In this document: positions 1-9,599 of the stretch, in pieces
Layout: the number at the start of each line of letters is the position of its first letter
How positions within the stretch are numbered: the stretch's first letter is position 1
From: Bradyrhizobium manausense
GTDB lineage: Bacteria; Pseudomonadota; Alphaproteobacteria; Rhizobiales; Xanthobacteraceae
Reading direction: 5' to 3'
Length of the DNA stretch: 42,607 nt
NCBI RefSeq assembly: GCF_001440035.1
Contig: NZ_LJYG01000083.1
Location: forward strand, 38,003 to 80,609
Translations under genes and position numbers: made by a program
The notes under the pieces: generated by a model
What the model saw: only the letters and a program-made list of their open reading frames with translations
What the model was told of the DNA's origin: nothing
Databases searched by the model: none

Positions 1-3000
1 GAGCCTGCGCCGGCGGTCTCGGCGACCACGCGCGCGATGTCGCGGGCGCGCTCTTCGGCAGCAGCGAGCGACTCATCGAGCAGCCCGGTGAAGCGCGACA
101 GGCGCTGGTCGAGATCGGCGGTGCGCAGGTCGATGGTGGTGACCAGCGATTCCAGCGCCGCCTTGCGTTCGGCAAGCGAGGCGGTGGTGTTCTTGTTGCT
201 CTGCTCGACCACCTGTGCGGCCTCGACCAGCGCCTGGCCGTGCTTGTCGAACTGGGTCGACAGCTCGCCGAGATCCTGCAGCGCCCGGGTGGTCTTCGTA
301 TTGAAGACATTGAGCTGGTCTTCCAGGTTCTGCGTCGCCGCTCCGTTGCGCGAAGTGACGTCGTTCATCGCCGAGACGAAATCGGCGACGCGCGTCACCA
401 GTGCCCGCTCCAGGGAGTTGAGGTTGTCGTGCGCACCGGTCAGCACTTCCTGGAGGAGGATGTTGCCTTCGCGCAGGCGCTCGAACAGGGCGACCGTGTC
501 GGTGCGCAGGATCTTGCTGGTCTCCTGCATCTCGGTGACCGCAGCGATGGAGACCTGGCGCGACTGGTCGATCGCCGCGCGCGAGGCCGATTCGAGGTCC
601 TTGAGCGACTTGCCGACGGCGCTGGTCGCGATCTCGCTCGCCGCGTTGATGGTGCGGGCGACTTCGTTGCCGTTGCCCATCATGCTCTGCGAGAAGGCCT
701 GGCCGCGCGTCTCGATCGACTTCAGCGCGTCGGAGGTGACCCGGTCGATGTCGAGCGTGAGCTGGCTGGTCTTCGAGCCAATCGCGTCCACGAGCGAGCC
801 GCGCTTGGCGTCGATCATGTTGGAGAGGCGGTCGGCCTGCTGCTGCACATAGGTGACGATCTCGTCGGTCTTGCCGGTCATGGCCTGGCCGAAGCTCGAG
901 CTGGCGGCGAGCACCGAACGCTCGACGTCGGCCGAGCTCGACTTGACCCGCGAGCTCGCCTCGTTGGAGGCGGAGATCAGCGCGTTCTGGGCATTGAGCG
1001 CGCTGGTCTGGATGTCGTTGGTCGCGTTCGCCGTGGCCGTGCTGAGCGCGCGCTCGATCTCGGTCGAGATCGTGCGGATCTGGCTTGCGGCGTCCGCCGA
1101 GGTCGAGGTCAGCGAGATCTGGGCCTCACGCGCGCTGCTCAGGATGGTCGAGGCGGTGTCGGCGCCGACCGCGGTCAGCGTGCGTTCGATATCCGTCGTC
1201 AGCGACTTGATCTGGGTCGCGGCGTCGGTCGAGGCCGAGATCAGCGTGCCCTGGGCCTCGCGCACGCCGCTGGTGAGCGCTTCGATGGTGGCGCCGCCCG
1301 CGGTTGCCAGCGCGCGCTGCATCTCGGCGGCGAGCGAGCGGACCTGGCTGGTCTGTTCGGCCGAGACGGAGAGCAGGGTGCTCTGGGCGTCGCGGGCGCT
1401 GGCCGTGATGGTTTCGGCGGTCGTCTGGCCGACCTGCGACAGCGAACGATGCACTTCGACCGCGAGCGACTTGACCTGGCTTGCGGCCTCCGAGGACGCA
1501 TTCACGAGCGTGCTTTGAGCTTCGCGGGCGCCAGCCAGAATGCTCTCCGCCGTCGAAGTGCCGGCCATGGAAAGCGAGCGCTGCACGTCGGCTGTGAGGG
1601 CCTTGACCTGGTTTGCCGCGTCCGCAGATCCGGCGACGAGCGTGCTCTGGGCTTCGCGCGCACCCGTCATGATGGTCTCGGCCGTCGCGGTGCCCGCCAT
1701 CGAGAGCGAGCGCTGCACGTCGGAGGACAGCGCCTTGATCTGGTTGGCGGTCTCGGTCGAGGCCGCGATCAGCGTGCTCTGCGCATCGCGGGCACCCGCG
1801 GTGATCGATTCCGCCGTCGAGGTGCCGGCCATCGAGAGCGAGCGCTGTACCTCGGCGGTGAGCGTCTTGACGTGGTTGGCCGCGTCCGAGGACGCCGTGA
1901 CGAGCGTGGTCTGCACCTCGCGGGCGCCGGCCAGGATCGAGGCCGCGGTCGCCGAGCCGGCTGCCGACAGCGTGCGCTCGACGTCGGCCGCGAGGCCCTT
2001 GATCTGGTTGGAGGCATCGCCCGAGGCTGCAACCAGCGACGACTGCGCTTCGCGGGCGCTGGTCAGGATCGAGTTCGCAGCACCGGTGCCGACCGCAGTC
2101 AGCGCGCGCTCGACCTCGGCCGAGGTCATCTTGAGCTGGGCGTTGACGTCGGAGGAGACCGTCATCAGGGACTGCTGCGCGGTGCGCGCACCGGTCTGGA
2201 TCGTCTCGCTGGTGTTGACCACGAGGTTGGTGAGCGAGCGCTCGGCATCCTCGACATGCGAGCGGATCGCGGTCGAGATCATCTCGGCGCGGGACATCAT
2301 GTCCTCGCTGGCCTGGCGGCCGCTGCTCTCGATGCGGCCGGCGACGGCCTCGACACGCGAGCCGAGCAGATCCTCGAATTGCGCCACGCGGACGTCGATG
2401 TCGCTCGCGACCGAACCGACCTTGGTCTCGATCGCCTGCTGGATGTCCTGGAAGCGCGCCGTGACCGTATCGGTCAGATGCATGCTGCGGCCGTCGATGA
2501 GGTCGGCAACGCTGGTGATGCGGTGATCGACCGCCTCGATCGCCTGTGCGGTGCCGTCGGTGAGCGTGGATGTCAGGAGGCCGAGGCGCACATCGATGGA
2601 CTGCAGGGCCTGCGAGGCGCCGTTTGTCAGGGCGGTGTTCAGATAGGTGAGGCGGGTGTCGATGGTCTCGAGGGCCTGCGACGCGCCGCCGGTGAGCGTG
2701 GTGGTGAGATGGGTCAGGCGGCTGTCGATTGTCTGGATGGTTTGCGATGCGCCGTCGGTCAGCGTCGTCGTGAGGTTGATCAGGCGTGAGTCGATGGATT
2801 CGAGCGCCTGCGCCGCGCCGCCGGTGAGCGTCGTCGTGAGGTTGGTCAGGCGCGAGTCGATGGATTCGAGCGCCTGCGCTGCGCCGCCGGTGAGCGTCGT
2901 CGTGAGGTTGGTCAATCGCGCATCGATCGACTGGATCGCCTGCGTCGCACCGTCGGTCAGCGTCGTGGACAGCGCGTTGAGACGGCCGTCGATGGTCTCG

Positions 3001-4898
3001 GTGACGGACTTCGCGCGGGCATCGAACGACTGCTCGAGCGCGCCGACGCGGCCGCCGAGCTGTTCGTCGAAGGTCTTGATTTGGCCTTCGATCGTGCCGT
3101 CGAGGCTGGCGATCTTGCCGTTCAGCGAGGCGTCGAGATTGGACACGCGCTCGCCGATCGTGGTCTCGAACTGCACCAGGCGCTGGTCGAGAATGGCCGT
3201 GATCTCGCCGCCGTTGGCGGTGAATTGGGCGTCGAAATTCTCGACATAGGTCTTCAGCGAGTCATGAATGTCCTGCGTGCGCTGACCCATGCGCTCGACG
3301 ATCTCGCCGCCGAAGGTCTTCACGGTGCGGTCGAACTCGGAGATGTGGCGGGTGATCAGGGCGCCCAGCGTGCCGGAATCGCGGGCGAACCTCTCGACCA
3401 GTTCGGTACCCTGGTTCTTCACCAGCTCGTCGAACGCGCTCATCTGCAGCGACAGCGAATCGTGCGCGGTCTCGGTCTGGCTGACGACCTTGGCGACGAG
3501 GGTGTTGACCGTGGCCTCGAGCGCTTCGCTCGCCTTGTCGCCGGAGGTCATGATCTGGCCGGCGAGGCGGTTGCCGGCGTCGTCGATCTTGGCCGAAAGA
3601 TCGTTGGAGCGCAGCTCGAGTTCGAGCAGCAGCGAGTCCGACGAGTTCTTGAGGCTGTCGTGCACCAGCTCGGTGCGCTCGGAGATGCCGTCGACAATCG
3701 CGGCGGAACGCTGCTCGAACTCGCCGGTGATGCGGTCGATGCGCTCGTTCAGCATCTCGTGGACGCGGTCGGCGAGGTCGACGAACTCGTCGTGGACGTG
3801 GCCGGTCTTGAAGTTGAGGCTGGTGGTCAGCCGCTCGCTGGCGTCGAGCACCGCGCGCGTGGTCTCGGCGCTGGCCTCCTCGAGGCGGTCGAGCAGGTCG
3901 CCGCCGCGCTCGCCGAGCGCCAGGATCATGTTGTCGCCGGCATGGCTCAGCGCGCCGGTGATGTGGGCGCCGCGCTCTTCCAGCGCGCCGGTGATGGATT
4001 TGGCAACCTCGTCGACGCGCGAAGCGATCGCATCCGAGATCAGCGCGATGTCGTGGCGGAGGTCGATCTGCACGCCGGAAATGGCGCTGCGGACCTGCTC
4101 GGCCTGGCCGACCAGGTTGTCACGCTGGTGGGCGATGTCCTGCAGCAGGGCGCGGATGCGCACCTCGTTGTCGGAATAGGCGCGCTCGAGTGCGGCGACC
4201 TCGTTGGCGACAAGGGTCTCAAGTTCGCCGGCACGCGCGATGGCGCGCTCGATGCCGTCGCCCATCGCCGCGACCTCGCGGCGGATGGCCTGGCCGACGG
4301 TAACCATGGAATCGGAGGCCGAGCCTTCTGGCTCGGAGAAGCGGATCGCGACCTGCGCCATCGCTTGCGCGACTTGGCTCATCTGCTGGCCGCGCCAGAC
4401 CAGGCTCGCGAGGAAATAGAACAGCATGATCGGCGCAAAGAACATGGTGGCGAGGCCGGCGATCGCCAGCACGCCGCCGCTCTCGCCCATGGCGGCCCGA
4501 ATCGAGGGCAGGAAGCCGACCGTCAGCGCGGCGCAGGCTGCAAGCCAGACCACGGTGAAGATGGTGGCGCCGGTGTAGATGTTGCGGGCAGGGCGGCCCG
4601 TCTGCAGCGACTGCAGCAACTGGCCTATGGTCTCGCGGTCATCATTGGCGGCGCGGCGCGAGGTCCGCGGTTCCTCGATGGAATCGAACACGGCGCGTTC
4701 ATCGGCGGCGGGCCGCGGCTCGAAGGCCGGATCGTCGAACACGGGCGGCGCGGGAGGTGCGACCGGCGGCACCGTTTCGTTGCGCATCGATGCGTTCCGG
4801 CTGGTGTCGGCAGCCGTGTCGCTGATGTTGAGGGCTTCCTGGATCGCAGAAAGCGCAACTTCTGTGGGGTCTTTGACCTTTTTGGGAGTATTGGCCAT
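1..4898 (-). CDS. Giant membrane-anchored repeat/coiled-coil protein (C-terminus beyond window)
   Basis: The frame is open from ATG at 4898 to the window edge, giving 1632 codons without a stop. The N-terminus (about 1-105) is acidic and proline-rich (MANTPKKVKDPTEVAL, then VPPVAPPAPP). Two hydrophobic segments follow at about 108-130 and 138-164 (TIFTVVWLAACAAL; GLATMFFAPIMLFYFLAS), so the protein is probably anchored in the inner membrane by a hairpin. The rest is predicted amphipathic helix rich in Ala, Glu, Thr, Ser and Asp. It includes seven 22-residue repeats (about 631-784) and about ten 44-residue repeats (about 890-1330). The 22-mer period resembles apolipoprotein A/E-type or methyl-accepting-protein-like helices, which automated annotation often names apolipoprotein or kinesin-like. 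No catalytic motif is visible and the function is unknown. It is divergent from an HPt gene across a region with CtrA-type boxes, which suggests a cell-envelope or cell-cycle scaffold (inference). Confidence 0.85.
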   Translation of the reverse strand, partial: MANTPKKVKDPTEVALSAIQEALNISDTAADTSRNASMRNETVPPVAPPAPPVFDDPAFEPRPAADERAVFDSIEEPRTSRRAANDDRETIGQLLQSLQTGRPARNIYTGATIFTVVWLAACAALTVGFLPSIRAAMGESGGVLAIAGLATMFFAPIMLFYFLASLVWRGQQMSQVAQAMAQVAIRFSEPEGSASDSMVTVGQAIRREVAAMGDGIERAIARAGELETLVANEVAALERAYSDNEVRIRALLQDIAHQRDNLVGQAEQVRSAISGVQIDLRHDIALISDAIASRVDEVAKSITGALEERGAHITGALSHAGDNMILALGERGGDLLDRLEEASAETTRAVLDASERLTTSLNFKTGHVHDEFVDLADRVHEMLNERIDRITGEFEQRSAAIVDGISERTELVHDSLKNSSDSLLLELELRSNDLSAKIDDAGNRLAGQIMTSGDKASEALEATVNTLVAKVVSQTETAHDSLSLQMSAFDELVKNQGTELVERFARDSGTLGALITRHISEFDRTVKTFGGEIVERMGQRTQDIHDSLKTYVENFDAQFTANGGEITAILDQRLVQFETTIGERVSNLDASLNGKIASLDGTIEGQIKTFDEQLGGRVGALEQSFDARAKSVTETIDGRLNALSTTLTDGATQAIQSIDARLTNLTTTLTGGAAQALESIDSRLTNLTTTLTGGAAQALESIDSRLINLTTTLTDGASQTIQTIDSRLTHLTTTLTGGASQALETIDTRLTYLNTALTNGASQALQSIDVRLGLLTSTLTDGTAQAIEAVDHRITSVADLIDGRSMHLTDTVTARFQDIQQAIETKVGSVASDIDVRVAQFEDLLGSRVEAVAGRIESSGRQASEDMMSRAEMISTAIRSHVEDAERSLTNLVVNTSETIQTGARTAQQSLMTVSSDVNAQLKMTSAEVERALTAVGTGAANSILTSAREAQSSLVAASGDASNQIKGLAADVERTLSAAGSATAASILAGAREVQTTLVTASSDAANHVKTLTAEVQRSLSMAGTSTAESITAGARDAQSTLIAASTETANQIKALSSDVQRSLSMAGTATAETIMTGAREAQSTLVAGSADAANQVKALTADVQRSLSMAGTSTAESILAGAREAQSTLVNASSEAASQVKSLAVEVHRSLSQVGQTTAETITASARDAQSTLLSVSAEQTSQVRSLAAEMQRALATAGGATIEALTSGVREAQGTLISASTDAATQIKSLTTDIERTLTAVGADTASTILSSAREAQISLTSTSADAASQIRTISTEIERALSTATANATNDIQTSALNAQNALISASNEASSRVKSSSADVERSVLAASSSFGQAMTGKTDEIVTYVQQQADRLSNMIDAKRGSLVDAIGSKTSQLTLDIDRVTSDALKSIETRGQAFSQSMMGNGNEVARTINAASEIATSAVGKSLKDLESASRAAIDQSRQVSIAAVTEMQETSKILRTDTVALFERLREGNILLQEVLTGAHDNLNSLERALVTRVADFVSAMNDVTSRNGAATQNLEDQLNVFNTKTTRALQDLGELSTQFDKHGQALVEAAQVVEQSNKNTTASLAERKAALESLVTTIDLRTADLDQRLSRFTGLLDESLAAAEERARDIARVVAETAGAG
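900..2225 (-). repeat. 132-bp (44-residue) tandem coding repeats
   Basis: About ten tandem units of 132 bp lie inside the giant gene. An anchor reading tctgggc/tctgcgc plus a 'cgcg-gcgc' tail recurs at about 986, 1118, 1250, 1382, 1514, 1646, 1778, 1910, 2042 and 2174. Three consecutive copies of 'gccat(g/c)ga(a/g)agcgagcgctg' start at 1564, 1696 and 1828, exactly 132 bp apart. The encoded unit resembles RSLSMAGT.TAE..., GAR(D/E)AQSTL(I/V)A, then ANQIKALSSDVQ. The length is exactly twice the 66-bp unit found further upstream in the gene, so the two arrays may share an origin. Confidence 0.85.
2545..3006 (-). repeat. 66-bp (22-residue) tandem coding repeats
   Basis: Seven tandem 66-bp units have anchors ggt(g/c)agcgt at 2559, 2625 (degenerate), 2691, 2757, 2823, 2889 and 2955. 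They encode 22-residue units of the form LTNLTTTLTGGAAQAL followed by ESIDSR. The 2757-2955 copies are nearly identical in DNA, which suggests recent duplication or conversion. A 22-residue period is typical of amphipathic helical repeats. Confidence 0.88.
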
Positions 4899-5079
4899 GT
4901 TCAGTCCGAGCCCTCGTTACTTACTTGTACGCGTCCCCCGCGAGCCCTGCGCGCGGCGCAAGCCCACAGACCGGATCATGCCGCTTGCGCGGATCTCCAA
5001 GCCGTCCCCACCCGGACGGCTTGTCCGCCAATTTCCGCAACATCCTATTGGCAGAGCGTCGCGAATGAAATGCCCGCGA

Positions 5080-5114
5080 TTAAGACATTCTTAATCATCC
5101 TTAATCATCGTTAA
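5080..5114. promoter_or_regulatory. CtrA-type box with tandem TTAA half-sites
   Basis: TTAA at 5080-5083, seven bases (gacattc), then TTAA at 5091-5094 form an exact TTAA-N7-TTAA, the established CtrA consensus in alphaproteobacteria. Two more TTAA follow at 5101 and 5111, making a 10-bp periodic series (TTAATCATCC, TTAATCATCG, TTAAC). The box is 182 bp from the giant gene's start and about 190 bp from the HPt start. Regulation by CtrA is inferred from the motif only. Confidence 0.6.
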
Positions 5115-5230
5115 CAGGAACGGGCCGTAACACCTTAGGCCTAAATGAAATTCTCCACTGGACTCGGCCGATTGCGGCAGCTTTTCGTCAAGAAACGGGC
5201 GGATTTGCGTAAAACTACCCAAACACTTCG

Positions 5231-5238
5231 TTAACCAT
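5231..5238 (+). promoter_or_regulatory. CtrA-like half site TTAACCAT
   Basis: TTAACCAT lies 66 bp before the HPt start. It matches the extended CtrA half-site and recurs as the right half of the box at 40397-40415. On its own the match is short; it gains weight from the full box 140 bp away. Confidence 0.35.
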
Positions 5239-5303
5239 TTCCGTGCTTCGGTTGCGAGAACCGCCGGACCGGCGGACCATCGCGCGATGCCGGGGCCTGC
5301 GCC

Positions 5304-5678
5304 ATGACGCCTGAACTGCAACGGATGGACTGGATGCCCTCGCCCCCGCTTGCGCCCATCGACAGCCCGCTCGACCTCAACCACCTCTCGCGCATGACGC
5401 TGGGCGATGCCGAGCTTGAGCAAGAGGTGCTGGCGATGTTTGCCGAGCAGGCGGTCCGCCTGATCGCGGCTATGGCCTCGCTGCCGGCCGAGACCGGCGC
5501 GCTGGCACACAAGCTCAAAGGCTCGGCACGCGGGATCGGCGCGTTCGCGGTCGCCGATGCGGCGGCCGGCCTCGAGACGGCGATCAGGACCGGCGACAAC
5601 CCGCCGAGGGCCTTTGCTGCCCTAAAAGAGGCGGTGGCTGAGGTTCGTGCCGCGATCGCGACGATACTCAAGCACTAA
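5304..5678 (+). CDS. Histidine phosphotransfer (HPt) domain protein
   Basis: This 124-residue cytoplasmic protein is essentially one HPt domain. The motif AHKLKGSARGIGAF places the phospho-accepting histidine at residue 69, followed by the usual Lys and small residues of the HxLKGSA signature. The flanking sequence is helical (LSRMTLGDAELEQEVLAMF before it, VADAAAGLETAI after it). HPt proteins pass phosphate between response-regulator receiver domains. No kinase or receiver gene is adjacent, so its partners are unknown. It is divergent from the giant repeat protein and shares the CtrA-box region with it. The start at 5304 has only a weak ribosome site (ggggcc); an upstream ATG at 5287 runs into a stop at once. 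Confidence 0.9.
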   Translation: MTPELQRMDWMPSPPLAPIDSPLDLNHLSRMTLGDAELEQEVLAMFAEQAVRLIAAMASLPAETGALAHKLKGSARGIGAFAVADAAAGLETAIRTGDNPPRAFAALKEAVAEVRAAIATILKH

Positions 5679-5855
5679 AGGCGGGGTCTCCAAAGGGCCC
5701 TGGTCTGCTCACCGCAGTGCTTTGTTTCGGCGCGCTTTCTCTCCGGCGAACAGGTCCCCACTTCGCTTGAAAACGCTATGGCGCGGCCCTGAGCGACCCG
5801 TTATAGGACAGCCCAGACCTCCTTTTTCCCCCAGATCGCGGCAGCACGAGAACAC

Positions 5856-6176
5856 ATGGCCAAAATTCACTTTGTCGACCACAAGGGCGAAACCCGCACG
5901 GTGGAAATTGAGAACGGCGCGACCGTGATGGAAGCCGCCATCCGCAACAGCATTCCCGGCATCGAAGCCGAGTGCGGCGGCGCGTGCGCCTGCGCGACCT
6001 GCCATGTCTATGTCGATGAAGCCTGGCGCGAGAAGGTCGGCAGCCCGACGCCGATGGAAGAGGACATGCTCGACTTCGGCTTCGACGTGCGCCCGAACTC
6101 GCGCCTGTCGTGCCAGATCAAGGTCTCCGACGAACTCGACGGGCTCGTGGTGTCGACGCCGGAACGTCAGGCCTGA
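5856..6176 (+). CDS. Adrenodoxin-type [2Fe-2S] ferredoxin
   Basis: The 106-residue protein has the vertebrate/bacterial adrenodoxin layout. Cluster ligands are C40, C46, C49 and C86 (C-X5-C-X2-C-X36-C) in [15 protein letters not shown] and RLSCQI; C44 lies within the loop as an extra cysteine. It is a soluble one-electron carrier, usually feeding cytochromes P450, Rieske oxygenases or Fe-S assembly. The ferredoxin:NADP+ reductase at 6911 is the obvious electron donor, with only a thioesterase gene between them. A similar pairing is, as I recall, known from Rhodopseudomonas palustris. The product is clear; the final electron acceptor is not identifiable from this window. Confidence 0.95.
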   Translation: MAKIHFVDHKGETRTVEIENGATVMEAAIRNSIPGIEAECGGACACATCHVYVDEAWREKVGSPTPMEEDMLDFGFDVRPNSRLSCQIKVSDELDGLVVSTPERQA

Positions 6177-6189
6177 TCTTCCTCTTTAA

Positions 6190-6262
6190 GAGCGCACGAT
6201 CTTTCCGGAAAACCGCTACAGGCTTTGCGCTAACGCGGCCCTGCGGGGTCGGACCATGCGCT
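6190..6262. repeat. Degenerate copy of dispersed palindromic repeat (copy 1)
   Basis: GAGCGCACGATC at 6190, then CTTTCCGGAAAACCGCT, and closing GGACCATGCGCT ending at 6262, resemble the family at 27511-27559. The right half is diverged and the centre lengthened. It sits between the convergent ends of the ferredoxin and thioesterase genes and overlaps the thioesterase stop by two bases, so it could form the transcript ends of both. Confidence 0.6.
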
Positions 6263-6728
6263 AGGCGGGCGGCGGCGCGACTTCGATGCCGCGCTTGTGC
6301 CAGGGCTTGAATTTCTCGACCACCTCCGCAGTCAGCGGCGCCGGTCGCCGCGTCGCCTCGTCGAGCAGGACGCCGACCGATGTCGCCGATGCGATGCACG
6401 TTCCATTCGAGAACACGACCTGCTCGAAGGTCACTGACGTGCGTCCCAGCTTGACCACGCCGAGGCCGAGCTCGATTGTGCCCGGCCAGTGCAGCTCGGC
6501 GCGAAAATGCATGTCGAGCCGCACCATGATCCAGGCGAAGCCCGGCGGGGTCAGCCCGTATTCGGGAAGCTTCATCAAAGTGACGCGGCCGGTCTCGAAA
6601 TAGGTGGCATAGACCGCGTTGTTGACGTGCTGGTTCGGGTCGAGATCGCCGAAGCGAACATTGTCGCTGAGGCGAAAAGGGAAGTCTTCCAGGCGCGGCG
6701 TCGTGTCGAGGCGGCTTGGTGCGTTCAC
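6261..6728 (-). CDS. Hotdog-fold acyl-CoA thioesterase (4HBT family)
   Basis: The 155-residue length is usual for a single-domain 4-hydroxybenzoyl-CoA thioesterase/YbgC-like protein. The active-site segment is RFGDLDPNQHVNNAVYATYF, with the probable catalytic Asp at residue 30, aligned with Asp17 of the Pseudomonas 4-HBT enzyme. The VRLDMHF and PLTAEVVEKF regions fit later strands and the C-terminus. It should hydrolyse an acyl-CoA in the cytoplasm; the substrate cannot be read from the sequence. It is convergent with the ferredoxin gene and divergent from the reductase gene at 6911. Confidence 0.9.
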   Translation of the reverse strand: MNAPSRLDTTPRLEDFPFRLSDNVRFGDLDPNQHVNNAVYATYFETGRVTLMKLPEYGLTPPGFAWIMVRLDMHFRAELHWPGTIELGLGVVKLGRTSVTFEQVVFSNGTCIASATSVGVLLDEATRRPAPLTAEVVEKFKPWHKRGIEVAPPPA

Positions 6729-6901
6729 CTGATGATCTCCGTCAAATCCAGCCTCGTTACAGCCCAGTTATCTTGGCCCGGCAAGTGGGTGTGCCTGCGG
6801 GGCCCTCCCGCTTTTATGCCTTCCCTGATCCATCCCCGTTGGCTAGACAGGCGGGGTCACCTCTGCCCGCCGGGCGCCGTCCAACCGATAACGACCGATA
6901 A

Positions 6902-7939
<1,038 letters not shown>

Positions 7940-8063
7940 TGGCGCCGGTGTCGGGCGCGTAGCGTCTCGTGGTTCTGGTGCTGGAATCGTTCGCGAAATC
8001 GCCGTAGTCTGCGGCCAATCCGGTCTTGACGAGCAAGGTGTTTGGCTTAGCAAGGTGATGATG

Positions 8064-8675
8064 ATGCGGAATCCTTTTTCGAGCTTTCGGCTGCTCTCGC
8101 TTCTGACGCTCGCCCTCGCCCTGCCGATAGGCGCGGCGAAGCCGGCTGCGGCGCAAGTGCCGGCTCAGCAGCCGACCGCAGCGGGGCTCTGGCAGAAGGT
8201 CGAAGACGGCAGGCCGGTGGGCTGGTTTCTCTTCGTCGATCACAACGGCATCTTCGAAGGCGTCATCGCCAAGACCTTTCCCCGTCCCGGCGATGATCCG
8301 AACGAGGTCTGCGCGAAATGCACTGACGATCGCAAGAATCAGCCGGTGCTCGGGCTCTCCTTCATTCGCGACATGAAGCGCGATGGGCTGAAATATGAGG
8401 GCGGCAACGTCGTCAATCCGCGTGACGGCAACATCTGGAAAGCCAAGATGACTGTCAGCCCGGACGGGCAAACGCTGACCATGCGTGGCTTCCTCGGCAT
8501 TTCGCTGTTCGGCAAGGACGAGACCTGGCAGCGCCTGCCTGATGCCAATCTGGCCGAGGTCGATCCCGCGATCATCGCCAAATATCTTCCCGCGCAAGCC
8601 GCCGCCGCAAAGACACCGCCGTCCGCGACCAAGAAGGGCGGTGCGATGATGATGGCGCCGGCGGCGAAGAAGTAG
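8064..8675 (+). CDS. Exported DUF2147 family protein
   Basis: About 203 residues with a clear signal peptide ([16 protein letters not shown], then an Ala-rich site near AAAQ). A DUF2147 domain follows: [59 protein letters not shown]. The family forms a small lipocalin-like barrel of unknown role, secreted or periplasmic. The C-terminus is a low-complexity Lys/Ala/Met tail ([14 protein letters not shown]). Three ATG codons stand in a row at 8058, 8061 and 8064. AAGG at 8052-8055 is best spaced for 8064, which I chose. The frame stays open upstream to 7860, overlapping the reductase gene, but that part looks non-coding. Confidence 0.85.
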   Translation: MRNPFSSFRLLSLLTLALALPIGAAKPAAAQVPAQQPTAAGLWQKVEDGRPVGWFLFVDHNGIFEGVIAKTFPRPGDDPNEVCAKCTDDRKNQPVLGLSFIRDMKRDGLKYEGGNVVNPRDGNIWKAKMTVSPDGQTLTMRGFLGISLFGKDETWQRLPDANLAEVDPAIIAKYLPAQAAAAKTPPSATKKGGAMMMAPAAKK

Positions 8676-8921
8676 GCTGCCGCGCGGCCGTTGCGGCCGC
8701 CGCCTCACACCGCACTGCCATTTCTGCAGCCGAGCGCATTCGTCGAAAGGCCAATGCCGCCTACGACTGCGCCAGTAGTTCCCCGGAATGCGCCCTGGCG
8801 CCGGATTTGCATAGCTGTCGCAAAGCCGCTGGGGGAACGAGTCGTCGTTTCGCGCCTGTTCAAAAGGCGTGAGCGGCCTCGTCTGTGCCTCGTGGCGCAA
8901 TTCGATCCGCGAGAAGACCAT

Positions 8922-9278
8922 ATGAGACTTGCAAGATCGTGTCCGGCGATGGTGCCTGGACTGCTCCTGCTGCTGGCAACATCGGCGCTCGCGCGCGATG
9001 ACGGCCGCTATGCCAACTCACCGCTCAAGCCGTGGTTCGAGAGCCTGCGCAGCGAGTATGGGTTGTGCTGCTCGGACGCCGACGGCTATGTGGTCGCCGA
9101 TGTGGACTGGGAGTCCGACAAGGGACACTACCGTGTCCATCTCGACGACGAGTGGGTCATCGTTCCCGATGGCGCCGTGATCATCGAGCCGAACAAGATC
9201 GGCCGCACCATGGTGTGGAAGCATTATCTCGACGGCCACCCGCATGTGCGGTGCTTCATGCCGGGCAGCATGACCTGA
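8922..9278 (+). CDS. Small exported protein, unknown function
   Basis: 118 residues with a signal peptide (MVPGLLLLLATSALA) and a mature domain containing PLKPWFESLRSEYGLCCSDADG, split here as PLKPWFESLR and SEYGLCCSDADG. A WVIVPDGAVI segment and a C-terminal HVRCFMPG follow. Three cysteines (an adjacent pair plus one) could form a periplasmic disulphide. I do not recognise a named family with certainty; similar small proteins are common in Bradyrhizobiaceae. Start 8922 (ATGAGACTT) follows gagaagacc. It is convergent with the gene at 9330-9599. Confidence 0.8.
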   Translation: MRLARSCPAMVPGLLLLLATSALARDDGRYANSPLKPWFESLRSEYGLCCSDADGYVVADVDWESDKGHYRVHLDDEWVIVPDGAVIIEPNKIGRTMVWKHYLDGHPHVRCFMPGSMT

Positions 9279-9329
9279 AAATGCTTGCAGCGCCCGCACG
9301 GGATGCGAGCGCTGCGAATTGCGGATGAT

Positions 9330-9599
9330 CTAGCGCGCTTCGCTGTCGGAGGTCGTGCTGGCGAGCCGCTTCACGCGTGGTGTCAGGACCGACATCTGTA
9401 CGGGCGAGGCGGGCATTCCGGCGACGATCATCGTGGGCGCGGTCGACTGTTCCTCCACACCGGCGCCGCCGAGCACCTGCACTTGCACCGCCGAGATCGG
9501 AAACGACTTCACTTCGTAGGAGGGGAGTTCGCCGGCAAATGCGCTGGCCGTGCTCGCAATCATCGCGCCGGTCACGGCAATCATCGAGAGAATACGCAT
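9330..9599 (-). CDS. Small exported protein, unknown function
   Basis: 89 residues. The start at 9599 is set by a good GGAG site seven bases upstream and by a signal peptide that begins right there (MRILSMIAVTGAMIASTASAFAG). The mature part is short and Val/Ser-rich (ELPSYEVKSFPISAVQVQVL) and ends in a charged tail (LASTTSDSEAR). No family is recognised. The frame extends upstream another 26 codons without coding character. Confidence 0.7.
   Translation of the reverse strand: MRILSMIAVTGAMIASTASAFAGELPSYEVKSFPISAVQVQVLGGAGVEEQSTAPTMIVAGMPASPVQMSVLTPRVKRLASTTSDSEAR

Larger units (their letters stand above)
4899..5303. other. Divergent intergenic region, giant gene / HPt gene
   Basis: These 405 bp separate two divergent genes. 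No gene could be supported here. The half nearest the HPt gene is AT-richer than its surroundings and carries clustered TTAA motifs, described separately. The region presumably holds the promoters of both genes. Confidence 0.7.

Noticed and set aside
2545..3006. CRISPR-like array
   Set aside because: The 66-bp units are contiguous, have no distinct spacers, and stay in frame in a coding gene.
240..5114. Long plus-strand frames (240-2789 and 3081-5114)
   Set aside because: They mirror the giant minus-strand gene codon by codon, consist of Arg/Gly/Asp-rich low-complexity sequence, and show no domain. The minus frame has repeats, membrane segments and a proper start.
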